The notes below the pieces were generated by a model. That model did no database searches, was not told the DNA's origin, and worked only from the letters and a program-made list of their open reading frames with translations. A stretch of 50,957 bases of DNA, taken from Chloroflexota bacterium (lineage in GTDB: Bacteria; Chloroflexota; Limnocylindria; Limnocylindrales; CSP1-4). The translations under genes and the position numbers were made by a program. Of this stretch, positions 33,326-42,369 are shown one piece after another. Location: contig JACPOS010000001.1 of assembly GCA_016191395.1 (NCBI GenBank), positions 1 through 50,957 of the forward strand. The letters run 5' to 3'. How positions within the stretch are numbered: the stretch's first letter is position 1; each line of letters begins with the position of its first letter.

Positions 33326-33725
33326 ACTCCACGAGGTCCTCGCGGCACGACGCCGCGAGCCGCTGCGCCTGGCGCGCGATCCACGGATCAACCCGGCTCG
33401 AGTCCTCGATCGTCACGGTTGCTCCGGTGGCACCCTCGTCGATGACGATCCCGGTCGTGTTCCGGTAGTCCGCCATCCAGTTCGCCTGGAGCTGCAGCAG
33501 CGCATCGGCGACGACCCGCTCCTCGAACAGCCAGTCCAGGTAGGTCGCGTTCAGGCGATCGACGATCGCTGACAGCGCGACGGGCCGCCCACGGCCCAGG
33601 CGGGCGACGAGGTCGACGACGCGCAGGCTCGCGAACGGGTCGCCGGATTCGGCGACGACCGGTGGCGCGACGTCGGGCGCCGGCATCCCCGGGGGCGGCG
33701 CTCGAAGCTCGCCGAGTTGCGACAC
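33291..33725 (-). CDS. hypothetical protein
   Basis: About 144 residues from GTG 33725. A Pro-rich start is followed by mixed helix and strand (DLVARLGRGRPVALSAIVDRL, then TGIVIDEGATGATVTIEDSS) ending in basic helices. No family recognised and no signal peptide. It lies 31 bases after the lysine aminomutase stop in the same direction, so it may be co-transcribed with it. Confidence 0.55.
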   Translation of the reverse strand: MSQLGELRAPPPGMPAPDVAPPVVAESGDPFASLRVVDLVARLGRGRPVALSAIVDRLNATYLDWLFEERVVADALLQLQANWMADYRNTTGIVIDEGATGATVTIEDSSRVDPWIARQAQRLAASCREDLVEFSRRDRRAGEG

Positions 33726-33756
33726 GGCCGGGAGCCTACCACTCGCCCCGTACGAC

Positions 33757-35421
33757 CTAGAGCAGCTCTCCGTGAGCGGAGGCGGTCGGCTCGCCTTCCC
33801 GGGGACGCGGCTCCTCGCCGGGGCCGTAGCCATTGCCGTTCGTGGCCTTGCGCTGCGCCGATTCCTCGGGGACCAGGTCGCTGAGCTCCACGACCCCCGC
33901 GTTCGTGTCGGTCGCCGCGCGCTCGCCGGCGTCGAGCTGCTCTGCCGCACCACCCTCGTGCACCGGGAGCGAGCGGGTGGCCGTGCCCTCGATCGCGCCG
34001 ACACCGAAGGGCACCCACTTGGACGGGTCCTGGAGCCGGTGGGCCTCCTTGTTGCCCCGCGCGTGGACGTCCTCGAAGTTCTTCGGCTCGATCCACATGC
34101 GCTCGCCTTCGAGCAGCCCCAGAACCCCCGACTGACCGGGTTCCGGACGCCCGTTCTGGCAGTAGGTGCACGTCGCCTGATCGTGGCGCTGGTACGTGGG
34201 CGGCTCCTCGTACGTGGTGATGTAGCCCTCGTAGTTGCGCAGCACCACCTTGTGGTCGGAGTAGCTGATGAGGTAGTTGGGCATCACCGGGATCTTGCCG
34301 CCGCCGCCGGGCGCATCGATGACGTAGGTCGGGACCGCGTAGCCGGAGGTGTGGCCGCGCAGGCCCTCCATGATCTCGAGGCCCTTGCCGACGGGCGTCC
34401 GGAAGTGCCCGGAGCCCGCCACGAGGTCGCACTGGTACAGGTAGTACGGGCGGATCCGGTTCTCGACCAGCCGGTGGACGAGCGCGCGCTGGATGTTCAC
34501 GCAGTCGTTGACGCCGGCGAGGAGCACGCTCTGGTTGCCGACCGGCAGGCCGGCCTTCGTCAGCTTGTCGACCGCGCGGCTGACCTCCGGCGTGATCTCG
34601 TTGGGGTGGTTGAAGTGGAGGTTGATCCACAGCGGGTGGTACTTCTCCAGCATCGCGCACAGCTCGTCGTCGATGCGCTGCGGGAGGAAGACCGGCACGC
34701 GCGAGCCGATCCGGATGATCTCGATGTGCGGGATCTCCCGGAGGCCGCGGAGGATCTTCTCGAACAGCTTCGGCGCAAGCGTGAGCCCGTCGCCGCCGGA
34801 GATGAGGACGTCGCGTACCTGCGGCGTCCGGCGCAGGTACTCCAGCTGCGCCTCGTGGTCCTTGCTGTTGAAGTTCTGGGTAGGGTCGCCCACGATCCGC
34901 GACCGGGTGCAGTACCGGCAGTAGCTGGCGCATTGGGTGGTGACGAGCATCAGCACCCTGTCCGGGTACCGGTGGACCAGGCCCGGGACCGGCGAATGGC
35001 GGTCCTCGGCCAGCGAGTCCTCCATCATCGCCGTGAACGCCTGGTGCTCGCGGCCGAGCGGGATGACCTGGCGGCGGATGGGGTCGTTCGGGTCGTCCGG
35101 GTCGATGAGGCTGGCGAAGTACGGGGTGATGTCCACCCGGAACTTGTCGTCCGCGGTGAGGCCCTCGCGCTCCTCGTCGGTCAGGTTCAGGACCGCGGCG
35201 ACCTCGTCGAGCGAGTTGATGCGGTTGCTGAGCTGCCAGCGCCAGTCGTCCCACTTCTCGTCGGGCACGTCCGCCCAGATGGGCGCGCGCCGGCTGCGCG
35301 CGGGTCTGCCGTCAGGCCCGAGCGCGAGCGCGGGATCGCGACGGTTGACGAACGGCGCCTCCGCCGCGGCGGCCGCTGCGGCCTGGCGGGCAACGGCGAC
35401 CTTGATCTCCTGGGCATCCAC
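33757..35421 (-). CDS. kamA: lysine 2,3-aminomutase family radical SAM enzyme
   Basis: A 554-residue enzyme from GTG 35421. The radical SAM cluster motif is CASYCRYC, followed by SGGDGLTLAPKLFEKIL, RIGSRVPVFLPQRI and the PLP lysine motif DAPGGGGKIPVMPNY. It would interconvert alpha- and beta-lysine (or glutamate) using S-adenosylmethionine, an iron-sulfur cluster and PLP. It is longer than the ~416-residue clostridial enzyme because of an N-terminal part and a ~140-residue C-terminal extension with CTYCQNG. No acetyltransferase AblB or lysine-degradation gene is adjacent, so the pathway is unclear. Confidence 0.92.
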   Translation of the reverse strand: MDAQEIKVAVARQAAAAAAAEAPFVNRRDPALALGPDGRPARSRRAPIWADVPDEKWDDWRWQLSNRINSLDEVAAVLNLTDEEREGLTADDKFRVDITPYFASLIDPDDPNDPIRRQVIPLGREHQAFTAMMEDSLAEDRHSPVPGLVHRYPDRVLMLVTTQCASYCRYCTRSRIVGDPTQNFNSKDHEAQLEYLRRTPQVRDVLISGGDGLTLAPKLFEKILRGLREIPHIEIIRIGSRVPVFLPQRIDDELCAMLEKYHPLWINLHFNHPNEITPEVSRAVDKLTKAGLPVGNQSVLLAGVNDCVNIQRALVHRLVENRIRPYYLYQCDLVAGSGHFRTPVGKGLEIMEGLRGHTSGYAVPTYVIDAPGGGGKIPVMPNYLISYSDHKVVLRNYEGYITTYEEPPTYQRHDQATCTYCQNGRPEPGQSGVLGLLEGERMWIEPKNFEDVHARGNKEAHRLQDPSKWVPFGVGAIEGTATRSLPVHEGGAAEQLDAGERAATDTNAGVVELSDLVPEESAQRKATNGNGYGPGEEPRPREGEPTASAHGELL

Positions 35422-35448
35422 GCGCGGCTGGTCTCCCGATGCGGGGTG

Positions 35449-35465
35449 TGCATAAAGTCTATGCA
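35449..35465. promoter_or_regulatory. TGCATA-N5-TATGCA inverted repeat
   Basis: A 6-bp inverted repeat around AAGTC in the 127-base gap between divergent genes for lysine aminomutase and a methyltransferase. It could be an operator for one or both; it is short and may be chance. Confidence 0.3.
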
Positions 35466-35548
35466 GGCTGCAAGCCCGGCGATCATAGCGCGAGGGTCCG
35501 GGGAGGGTCCAGCCGAATGCCGGAGGCACCGCCGGGTAGCCTTGCGCC

Positions 35549-36343
35549 ATGACGACCGACCGAGGAGATTCCCCCGACCTGCCCGCACACGTCGCCGCCA
35601 ACCGGGAGGCGTGGGATCGCGACGCCCACGAGTACGTGGAGCCCGGGCACCGGGCGTGGGCGCGGGATGAGCCCAAGTGGGGCATCTGGGGCATCCCCGA
35701 GGCGGACGTCCACTTCCTCCCGGAGGACGTCGCGGGGCAGGACGTGGTGGAGCTCGGCTGCGGAACGGCCTACGTCTCCGCATGGCTCGCACGGCGGGGC
35801 GCACGGCCCGTCGGGATCGACAACTCTCCGGCGCAGCTGGAGAGCGCACGGCGGTTCCAGGCCGAGTTCGGGCTGGAGTTTCCGCTCCACCTCGGCAATG
35901 CCGAGATGACGCCGTTCGCCGACGCGAGCTTCGACGGTGCGATCAGCGAGTACGGCGCGGCGCTGTGGGCCGATCCCTACGCCTGGATCCCGGAGGCGGC
36001 GCGGATCCTTCGCCCTGGCGGCTGGCTGCGGTTCTGGACGAACTCGCCCCTCGTCATCATGACCAGCCCGGACCTGGAGGCCGACGGGCCTGCCGGCACC
36101 ACGCTCCTCCGACCGTACTTCGGGATGCACCGGACGGTATGGCCGGACGACATCTCCGTGGAGTTCCACCTGCCGCACGGGACGTGGATCGACCTGCTCC
36201 ACGAGAACGGATTCGAGGTGGAGCGCCTCGCCGAGCCGCAGCCGCCGGCGGACGCGACGACGCGCTACTCACAGATCGCGTCGATCGAGTGGGCGCGGAA
36301 GTGGCCGTCCGAGGAGGCGTGGTTCGCGCGCAAGCGCGCCTGA
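35549..36343 (+). CDS. class I SAM-dependent methyltransferase
   Basis: A 264-residue enzyme with the Rossmann SAM site VVELGCGTAYVSAWLARRG (about 66-84), GIDNS, NAEMTPFADASFDGAISEYG and LRPGGWLRFWT, the order of motifs I-VI in small-molecule methyltransferases of the UbiE/Methyltransf_11 group. Substrate unknown. ATG 35549. Confidence 0.9.
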   Translation: MTTDRGDSPDLPAHVAANREAWDRDAHEYVEPGHRAWARDEPKWGIWGIPEADVHFLPEDVAGQDVVELGCGTAYVSAWLARRGARPVGIDNSPAQLESARRFQAEFGLEFPLHLGNAEMTPFADASFDGAISEYGAALWADPYAWIPEAARILRPGGWLRFWTNSPLVIMTSPDLEADGPAGTTLLRPYFGMHRTVWPDDISVEFHLPHGTWIDLLHENGFEVERLAEPQPPADATTRYSQIASIEWARKWPSEEAWFARKRA

Positions 36344-36353
36344 ACCGCCGGGG

Positions 36354-36686
36354 TCAGTCCCCGATCACGCTCCAGAGGAAGCCCATGGAGATGAACACGC
36401 CGCTGAAGAGCGCGATCAGGCCAAGGCCGCCGTACGGCGAGCTGGAGCCCGAATGCGGGACGAGCTGGAGGCCGACGCCAAACACGACGGCCCAGCCGAC
36501 GAACAGCAGCCCGAAGAACCACTTGCCGTTGGGGCCGGTGATCCGCTTGACCCACCGCGACCGGCCGTCCGAGGACATCGCGGACTTGACGAAGATGAAC
36601 ACGAACGCGAGCGCCACACCCGCGGAGATGAGCAGGGCAGGCAGGTTGTTCGGGAAGTTCTCGAACCAGAGAGTGAAGATCGTCAC
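36354..36686 (-). CDS. small three-helix membrane protein
   Basis: A 110-residue protein from GTG 36686 with three hydrophobic segments (about 13-35, 52-74 and 82-106) and a basic loop between the first two (KSAMSSDGRSRWVKR). It looks like a conserved hypothetical of high-GC bacteria. It lies eleven bases from the methyltransferase end and is divergent to the MMPL gene. Confidence 0.7.
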   Translation of the reverse strand: MTIFTLWFENFPNNLPALLISAGVALAFVFIFVKSAMSSDGRSRWVKRITGPNGKWFFGLLFVGWAVVFGVGLQLVPHSGSSSPYGGLGLIALFSGVFISMGFLWSVIGD

Positions 36687-36727
36687 GCTGTGACCTCGTC
36701 GCGCCGCGCGTCCACCGGAGCGGGGAA

Positions 36728-36748
36728 ATGCTAGCAGAGGGCTAGCAT
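36728..36748. promoter_or_regulatory. ATGCTAGC-N5-GCTAGCAT operator-like palindrome
   Basis: An 8-bp perfect inverted repeat with a 5-base spacer (AGAGG) in the gap between the divergent membrane-protein and MMPL genes. TAGCAT in its right arm could be a -10 box for the MMPL gene. TetR-type repressors that control efflux pumps use sites like this, but no regulator gene is next door. Confidence 0.5.
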
Positions 36749-36811
36749 GGTCGAACCGATGTCCAGACCCCCTTGTCGAGCCGTGTCCGCGCGTCGCGAA
36801 GGCCCCCAACC

Positions 36812-39067
36812 GTGAACCGATTCGAACGACTCGGGCGATGGTGTGCCCGGCACAGATGGCCTGTCGTGATCGCGTGGGTGGCGCTGATCGTCCTGTCCGT
36901 GCCGTTCGCGCTCCAGGCGCCCGGCGCGCTCTCGGCCGGTGGCTTCATCCGCGACGACCTCGAATCGGCGCAGGCGAAGGCGCTCCTGGAGACCGAGATC
37001 GGGCTCGCCCAGGCGGCGGTCGTCGTGGTGTTCCACTCGGATTCGACACGCGCCGGCGAGCCGGCGTTCGAGGCCGGGGCGGCCGCGGCGATGGCCGACG
37101 TCCCCAAGGCGCTCTACGTTCGGACCGTCCTCTCCCATGCGTTCTCCACGCGCCAGGTATCGACCGACGGGCACACGGCGTACGACGTCGTCCTGCTGGA
37201 CCTGTCCGCCGACGACTCCCCAAGGGCGCTCCCCGGCATCCGCGCGGCGCTCCACGACGTGCCGGGCCTGGAGGTCGGCCTGTCCGGCGGACCCGCGTTC
37301 TATGGCGACGTGCAGGCCGTCTCGGAAGCCGACCTTCGGCGCAGCGAGCTGATCTCGCTGCCCCTCGCGGCCCTCGCGCTGCTCATCGTCTTCGGCTCGG
37401 TCGTAGCGTCCGCTGTGCCCCTGATCGTTGGCGGGGCGGCGGTGATCGTGGCGCTGGCGGCAATCTTCTTCGTCGCCGGCCTTACGCCGATGAGCATCTT
37501 CGTGCTGAACCTCGCGACGCTCCTGGGCCTGGGCCTGGGCGTTGACTACTCCCTGCTCATGACCAGCCGGTTCCGCGAGGAGCTCTCGGCGCGCGGCTGG
37601 CAGCCGGACGGCGTGGAGGATGCGGTTGGCGCCACGGCGCGCACGGCGGGGAGAGCCGTCTTCTTCTCCGGCCTGACCGTGCTGCTGGGCCTCCTTGGCC
37701 TCGTGCTGTTCGGGTTCATGATCCTGCGCTCGGTGGGCCTCGCCGGGGCCATCGTCGTGGCCCTTGCGGTGACGGCGGCGATGACGCTCCTCCCCGCGGT
37801 CCTCGCGATCGTGGGCGTGCACCTGGAGCGATTGCGGGTCCGCAAGGTGATCCCACGGCCGACGGCGGAGGGCGCCTGGTCGCGCCTCGCCTGGTGGGTC
37901 ATGCGCCGCCCGATCGCGGTGCTGGTGCCGACCCTCGCGCTGCTGCTCCTGCTCGGCACGCCGTTCCTGCACGTCCGCTTCAACGCCCCGGACGCCCGGA
38001 TCCTGCCCGAGAGCGCCCCATCGAGGGCGTCCTTCGACCGGCTGACGGAGGAGTTCGGACCGGGTCCATTCGCGCCGATCGTCCTCGCCATCCGGACGAC
38101 CGGGCGCGCCACGGATCCGGCCAACCTCGCGATCCTCTACGACTACTCGCGCCGGCTCGCGGCCGATCCTCGAATCGATCGCGTGGACAGCGTGGTGGAT
38201 GTCGACCCGCGGATGACGCTCGCCCAGTACGACCTCCTGTACGCGTCGACCGGAGGCCCGCCGGACCGCTACATCGCCGAGGTCCTGAAGGCGACGACGC
38301 GCGACGACCTCACCGCGTTCACCATCCTCACCCCGTATGGCCCGAACGAGGCGGTGGCCCGCGCGCTGGTGGGCGAGCTGCGCGCGGCGACCGGTCCCCT
38401 GGCTGCGCCGCCGGGCACCACCGTGCTCGTCGGTGGCGGCGCGGCGGACGTCGAGGACGTCGTCACCGGCATCGCCGCGGAGTTCCCGCGCACCGCGGTG
38501 TTCATCCTCGTCACCACGTACCTCGTGCTGCTCCTGCTGCTCCGGTCGGCCCTGTTGCCGCTCAAGGCGCTGGCGATGAACTCGCTGTCGATCGTGGCGT
38601 CCTTCGGGGCGCTCGTCTGGATCTTCCAGGACGGCAACCTGTCGCTGCTCTTCGGGACGCGTCCGCTCGGGTTCGTCGAGACCACGCAGCCCGTGATCCT
38701 GTTCTGCGTGCTGTTCGGGCTGTCCATGGACTACGAGGTGTTCCTGCTCACGCGCATGCGCGAGAGCTGGGAGGCAACGCACGACAACCCGACCGCGGTG
38801 GCCCACGGGCTCGAGCGAAGCGGGCGGATCGTGACGTCCGCGGCCCTGATCGTGATCGTTGTCGCCGGCTCGTTCGCGTTCGCGGACATCGTGCTCATCA
38901 AGGCGCTCGGCGTCGGGATCGCGATCGCCGTCGCGCTCGACGCGACGATCGTCCGCGCGCTGCTCGTGCCCGCGACCATGCGCCTGCTCGGGAAATGGAA
39001 CTGGTGGCTGCCGGGAGCCCTGGCGCGTCGCCTGCCGGTCGTCGAGGATCCGGAGGCGATCGCATGA
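36812..39067 (+). CDS. MMPL/RND-family membrane transporter
   Basis: A 751-residue transporter with two repeats of one helix, a large extracytoplasmic loop and five helices. GVDYSLLMTSRFREE (first half) and SMDYEVFLLTRMRE (second half) carry the paired Asp-Tyr proton relay of MMPL/HpnN proteins. Such pumps move lipids, glycolipids or drugs outward. Start GTG 36812 (GAAGG upstream) was preferred over an upstream TTG. Overlaps the next gene by ATGA, which ties it to the AttH-like lipoprotein. Confidence 0.92.
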   Translation: MNRFERLGRWCARHRWPVVIAWVALIVLSVPFALQAPGALSAGGFIRDDLESAQAKALLETEIGLAQAAVVVVFHSDSTRAGEPAFEAGAAAAMADVPKALYVRTVLSHAFSTRQVSTDGHTAYDVVLLDLSADDSPRALPGIRAALHDVPGLEVGLSGGPAFYGDVQAVSEADLRRSELISLPLAALALLIVFGSVVASAVPLIVGGAAVIVALAAIFFVAGLTPMSIFVLNLATLLGLGLGVDYSLLMTSRFREELSARGWQPDGVEDAVGATARTAGRAVFFSGLTVLLGLLGLVLFGFMILRSVGLAGAIVVALAVTAAMTLLPAVLAIVGVHLERLRVRKVIPRPTAEGAWSRLAWWVMRRPIAVLVPTLALLLLLGTPFLHVRFNAPDARILPESAPSRASFDRLTEEFGPGPFAPIVLAIRTTGRATDPANLAILYDYSRRLAADPRIDRVDSVVDVDPRMTLAQYDLLYASTGGPPDRYIAEVLKATTRDDLTAFTILTPYGPNEAVARALVGELRAATGPLAAPPGTTVLVGGGAADVEDVVTGIAAEFPRTAVFILVTTYLVLLLLLRSALLPLKALAMNSLSIVASFGALVWIFQDGNLSLLFGTRPLGFVETTQPVILFCVLFGLSMDYEVFLLTRMRESWEATHDNPTAVAHGLERSGRIVTSAALIVIVVAGSFAFADIVLIKALGVGIAIAVALDATIVRALLVPATMRLLGKWNWWLPGALARRLPVVEDPEAIA

Positions 39068-40275
39068 GCGTCGGTCGCCGGCCCGGCGCGGCCGCGCTCC
39101 TGCTCGCGTTCGCCGTCGGGGCGACGGGCTGCGGCGGGGCGCCGATCCTGGCCAACCCGCCGATCGTCTTCCCATCGCTGGTCCCGGCTGCCTCGCCGCC
39201 GGCGCGGCCGGCGGACCCGGTCCCGATCAGCTTCCCGCGCGACGACGGACCGCACGATCGGCTGACCGAGTGGTGGTACTACACGGGCCACCTCAAGACC
39301 GCCGACGGCCGCCGCTTCGGGTTCGAGGCCGTCGTCTTCCGGGCGGAGCGCGGCGCCGTGCCGGCCGCGTGGGCTGCGCACCTTGCCCTCACGGACGAGG
39401 CCGGCAATCGGTTCATCTACGCGCAGCGCAGCGAGCTGGGACCGGCGGTGGACCGGTCACCGCGCGACGGCACCGGCAGTCCGACGGGCTTCGACCTGCA
39501 GGTCGGCGGCGTGAGCCCGCTGCTCATCGCGGCCGGGGTCCCCGCGAGGGCCGTCCCGTGGCGCCTCACGGGCGCGAACGGCACGGACCACATCGAGGCC
39601 GCCCTCACCCCCGAGGAGTCGGCGGCAGCAGGCGCCTCGTTCGGGCTTTCGCTGGACCTCACGGCGCTGAAGGAGCCGGCACTCCACGACCAGGACGGGT
39701 TCGTGGACTTCGGGCCTGCCGGCAGCTCCTATTACTACTCTCGGACGCGCCTGACCGCGACCGGCATGCTGCAGCTCGACGGCCAGTCGCTCAAGGTGGA
39801 CGGCATCGTCTGGTTCGACCATCAGTGGGGCGACTTCGTCTCGGTCGGCGGCGGCGGCTGGGACTGGCTCGCGATCAACCTGGACGACGGGACGGACCTG
39901 ACCGTCTCGGTGGTCCTGGACGAGCGCGCCAACCCGGTCCTCCAGTACGGCACGCTGGTCCGGCCGACCGGCGAGATCGAGAACCTCGGCCCGGACGTCA
40001 TCGGCGTCGGCGACGGGGGCGATCGCTGGGAGAGCCCCATCAGCGGGCGGACGTACGGAATCGGGAAAGATGTGGTGATCGTCGACCTGGTCTACGAGCT
40101 TCGACCGACGGTCCCCGATCAGGAGCTGGACACCCGCGCGACCACCGGCGTCATCTACTGGGAGGGCTCGGAGGTCGTGCGCGTCATGCGCGTCGCCGAG
40201 GACGGCACGGAGACACAGGTCGGCGGGGGTGACGCGTACCTGGAGATGACCCGCTACGACGCGCCCCGAACCTGA
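39064..40275 (+). CDS. AttH/CrtC-like lipocalin-fold lipoprotein
   Basis: A 403-residue lipoprotein with lipobox ATGC near residue 23 and a Pro-rich linker. The domain begins with FPRDDGPHDRLTEWWYYTGHL and later has IVWFDHQWGDFV and GWDWLAINL, the double-lipocalin signature of the AttH/CrtC family (carotenoid hydratases and relatives, often with ABC transport). Here it is coupled to an MMPL pump, suggesting it hands over or modifies a lipid at the cell surface. Confidence 0.88.
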   Translation: MSVGRRPGAAALLLAFAVGATGCGGAPILANPPIVFPSLVPAASPPARPADPVPISFPRDDGPHDRLTEWWYYTGHLKTADGRRFGFEAVVFRAERGAVPAAWAAHLALTDEAGNRFIYAQRSELGPAVDRSPRDGTGSPTGFDLQVGGVSPLLIAAGVPARAVPWRLTGANGTDHIEAALTPEESAAAGASFGLSLDLTALKEPALHDQDGFVDFGPAGSSYYYSRTRLTATGMLQLDGQSLKVDGIVWFDHQWGDFVSVGGGGWDWLAINLDDGTDLTVSVVLDERANPVLQYGTLVRPTGEIENLGPDVIGVGDGGDRWESPISGRTYGIGKDVVIVDLVYELRPTVPDQELDTRATTGVIYWEGSEVVRVMRVAEDGTETQVGGGDAYLEMTRYDAPRT

Positions 40276-40340
40276 GCGCCGCCCGTCGGCCGGGCCGTTC
40301 GGCACTGTCCGCCGCGTGCCCGGATCTGGAGGCTGCGGTC

Positions 40341-40781
40341 GTGCGCGTGACCCTGTCCCTCCGAGGCGACTATGCCGTGCGAGCGATGCTCGCGCTGGCC
40401 GAGCACGAACGCGACGCCTCAGGCGGCGGCGACGCGGCGGCACCGCTGCTCAACGCGGGCCGCATCGCAACCGCCATGCGGATCCCGCAGCGGTTCGTCG
40501 CCCACGTGCTGTCCGATCTCGGGCGCGCCGGCCTCGTGGTGGGCAGCCCGGGCCGGAACGGTGGGTACAGGCTCGCGATCCCGGCGGACCAGGTGGACCT
40601 GCTCCAGATCGTCGACGCCGCGGAGCCCAAGGGGATCAAGGCGCGTTGCGTCCTGCGCGGCATCCCATGCGATCCGACGGGGCGGTGCGCGGTCCACGAC
40701 GCGTTCAGCGGTGCGACGTCCGCGCTCCGCGCGGAGCTGGCCCGGACCTCGCTCGCCGGCCTGGTCGGCGGCCTGCGCTGA
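40341..40781 (+). CDS. Rrf2-family regulator, NsrR-like
   Basis: A 146-residue winged-helix regulator. GTG 40341 has GGAGG nine bases before it. LSLRGDYAVRAMLALAEH and the RVAHVLSDLGRAGLV-type recognition helix followed by GRNGGYRLA match Rrf2 proteins. Three cysteines, C103, C110 and C116, have the spacing of iron-sulfur-binding members (IscR, NsrR, RsrR). Lying just before nirK, it is probably a nitric-oxide- or redox-sensing repressor of that operon. An insertion rich in Gly/Asp lies in the N-terminal half. Confidence 0.9.
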   Translation: MRVTLSLRGDYAVRAMLALAEHERDASGGGDAAAPLLNAGRIATAMRIPQRFVAHVLSDLGRAGLVVGSPGRNGGYRLAIPADQVDLLQIVDAAEPKGIKARCVLRGIPCDPTGRCAVHDAFSGATSALRAELARTSLAGLVGGLR

Positions 40782-40948
40782 CGGCACGGTTGGAGGGCCC
40801 GAACAGGTCGGGACCTGCGGCCCATCGCGACGGTCCGATCGGCACGTCACCGGCTCCCACTCGCCGCGTTATCCATACCCCAGCACTACGTGTTTCGACC
40901 ATTCGATAGAGGCGTCCCTTCGGCCGGGCGCCGGGCAGGAGGCGCGAC

Positions 40949-42331
40949 GTGAACCGGATCAAGGGACTCGGAATGCTGCTCGTGATCGTCTCGGCAGCGT
41001 GTACGCCAACCGCGGCGGGCCCTGGCTGGACATTCACTCCCGCCAACGCGGGCGCGTCGCAGGCGCCCGGTTCCTCGCAGGCCCCGTCGACGAGCGAAGC
41101 GCCCGCTGGGGTGCTGGGGAAGATCGAGGTGGATGCGATCGACATCGCGTTCGCGCAGCCCCGCATCGTGGTCCCGAAGGCCGGCAAGTACGAGGTCAAG
41201 GCCGTCAACAAGGGAACGATCGGGCATGACGTGACCTTCGCGGATGGCACCCAGGTGGTCGTCGCCGCCGGCGAGACGAAGACCACGTTGGTCACCGTCC
41301 CGGCCGCGGGCATGAGCTTCAAGTGCACCGTCCCCGGCCACGCCGATGCCGGCATGACCGGCGAGGTCGTGGTCGAGGGCGCCGCCGCAAGCGCTCCCCC
41401 CGCGACCCAGGGCAGTCCCGCGCCGTCAGGCGCCGTCGTTGCCGATCCGAATGCTGCCGCGTACACGCTGTACGACGCGCAGGCGCCGGCCCTCCTGTCG
41501 GGCACGGTCCATGACATCGACCTCGTGATCGAAGAGAAGGAGATGACGGTCGCGCCGGGCTTCGTCCAGCGCGTCTGGACCTTCGGCGGGACCGTGCCCG
41601 GCCCAGTGATCCGGGTGAAGGTCGGCGACACGGTTCGGATCCGGCTCAAGAATCCAACCACGAGCCAGGTGTCGCACTCGATCGACTTCCACGCCAGCCA
41701 GGTCGCCTGGAACGACGAGATGACCGACATCGCTCCCGGCCAGGAGAAGGTCTACGAGTGGAAGGCCGAGTACGCCGGCGTCTGGATGTACCACTGCGGC
41801 ACGGCTCCCGCCCTCCATCACATCGCCAACGGCATGTTCGGGATGGTGATCGTCGAGCCCAAGGCCGGCCTGCCCAAGGTCGACGCCGAGTTCGCCGTCG
41901 TGCAGAGCGAGTGGTATCTGGGGCCGCAGCGCGAGCCGGTCTCGCTCTCGAAGGCGGCGAGCGGTGCGCCGGCCCCGGACTACGTGGTCTTCAACGGCGT
42001 CGCCAGCCAGTACAAGGACAACCCGATTCAGGTCAAGACCGGGGGCCGCGTCCGGGTCTTCGTGCTCGACGCCGGGCCGAACATCGACTCGGCGTTCCAC
42101 GTTGTCGGCACCATCTTCTCGTCCGTGATCAAGGAGGGGATCCGCCTGGTTCCCGGCAACGATGGCAACTGGGGATCGCAGGTGATGGACCTCTCGCCGG
42201 CCCAGGGCGGGATCGTCGAGTTCGTGATGCCCGAGGACGGGCTCTACCCGATGGTGACCCACGCGTTCAACTTCGTCGGGCGCGGTGCGCTCGGCCTGTT
42301 CAAGGCCGGTGACGGCGACCCGCTCAACTGA
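40949..42331 (+). CDS. nirK: copper nitrite reductase with N-terminal cupredoxin, lipoprotein
   Basis: A 460-residue protein from GTG 40949 (GGAGG upstream). Lipobox VSAAC (C18). An N-terminal cupredoxin (about 57-144) has a full type-1 set, H93 and C126-x4-H131-x4-M136. The NirK part has type-1 ligands H243, C283, H291, M296, type-2 ligands H248, H282, H438, and catalytic D246 and H384. It therefore should reduce nitrite to nitric oxide outside the membrane, with the fused cupredoxin feeding electrons. Such tethered electron carriers are known in some NirK lineages. Confidence 0.95.
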   Translation: MNRIKGLGMLLVIVSAACTPTAAGPGWTFTPANAGASQAPGSSQAPSTSEAPAGVLGKIEVDAIDIAFAQPRIVVPKAGKYEVKAVNKGTIGHDVTFADGTQVVVAAGETKTTLVTVPAAGMSFKCTVPGHADAGMTGEVVVEGAAASAPPATQGSPAPSGAVVADPNAAAYTLYDAQAPALLSGTVHDIDLVIEEKEMTVAPGFVQRVWTFGGTVPGPVIRVKVGDTVRIRLKNPTTSQVSHSIDFHASQVAWNDEMTDIAPGQEKVYEWKAEYAGVWMYHCGTAPALHHIANGMFGMVIVEPKAGLPKVDAEFAVVQSEWYLGPQREPVSLSKAASGAPAPDYVVFNGVASQYKDNPIQVKTGGRVRVFVLDAGPNIDSAFHVVGTIFSSVIKEGIRLVPGNDGNWGSQVMDLSPAQGGIVEFVMPEDGLYPMVTHAFNFVGRGALGLFKAGDGDPLN

Positions 42332-42369
42332 CCCGCCGCGCCTCCGCAAGTTTCGCGACCCTCGACCCC

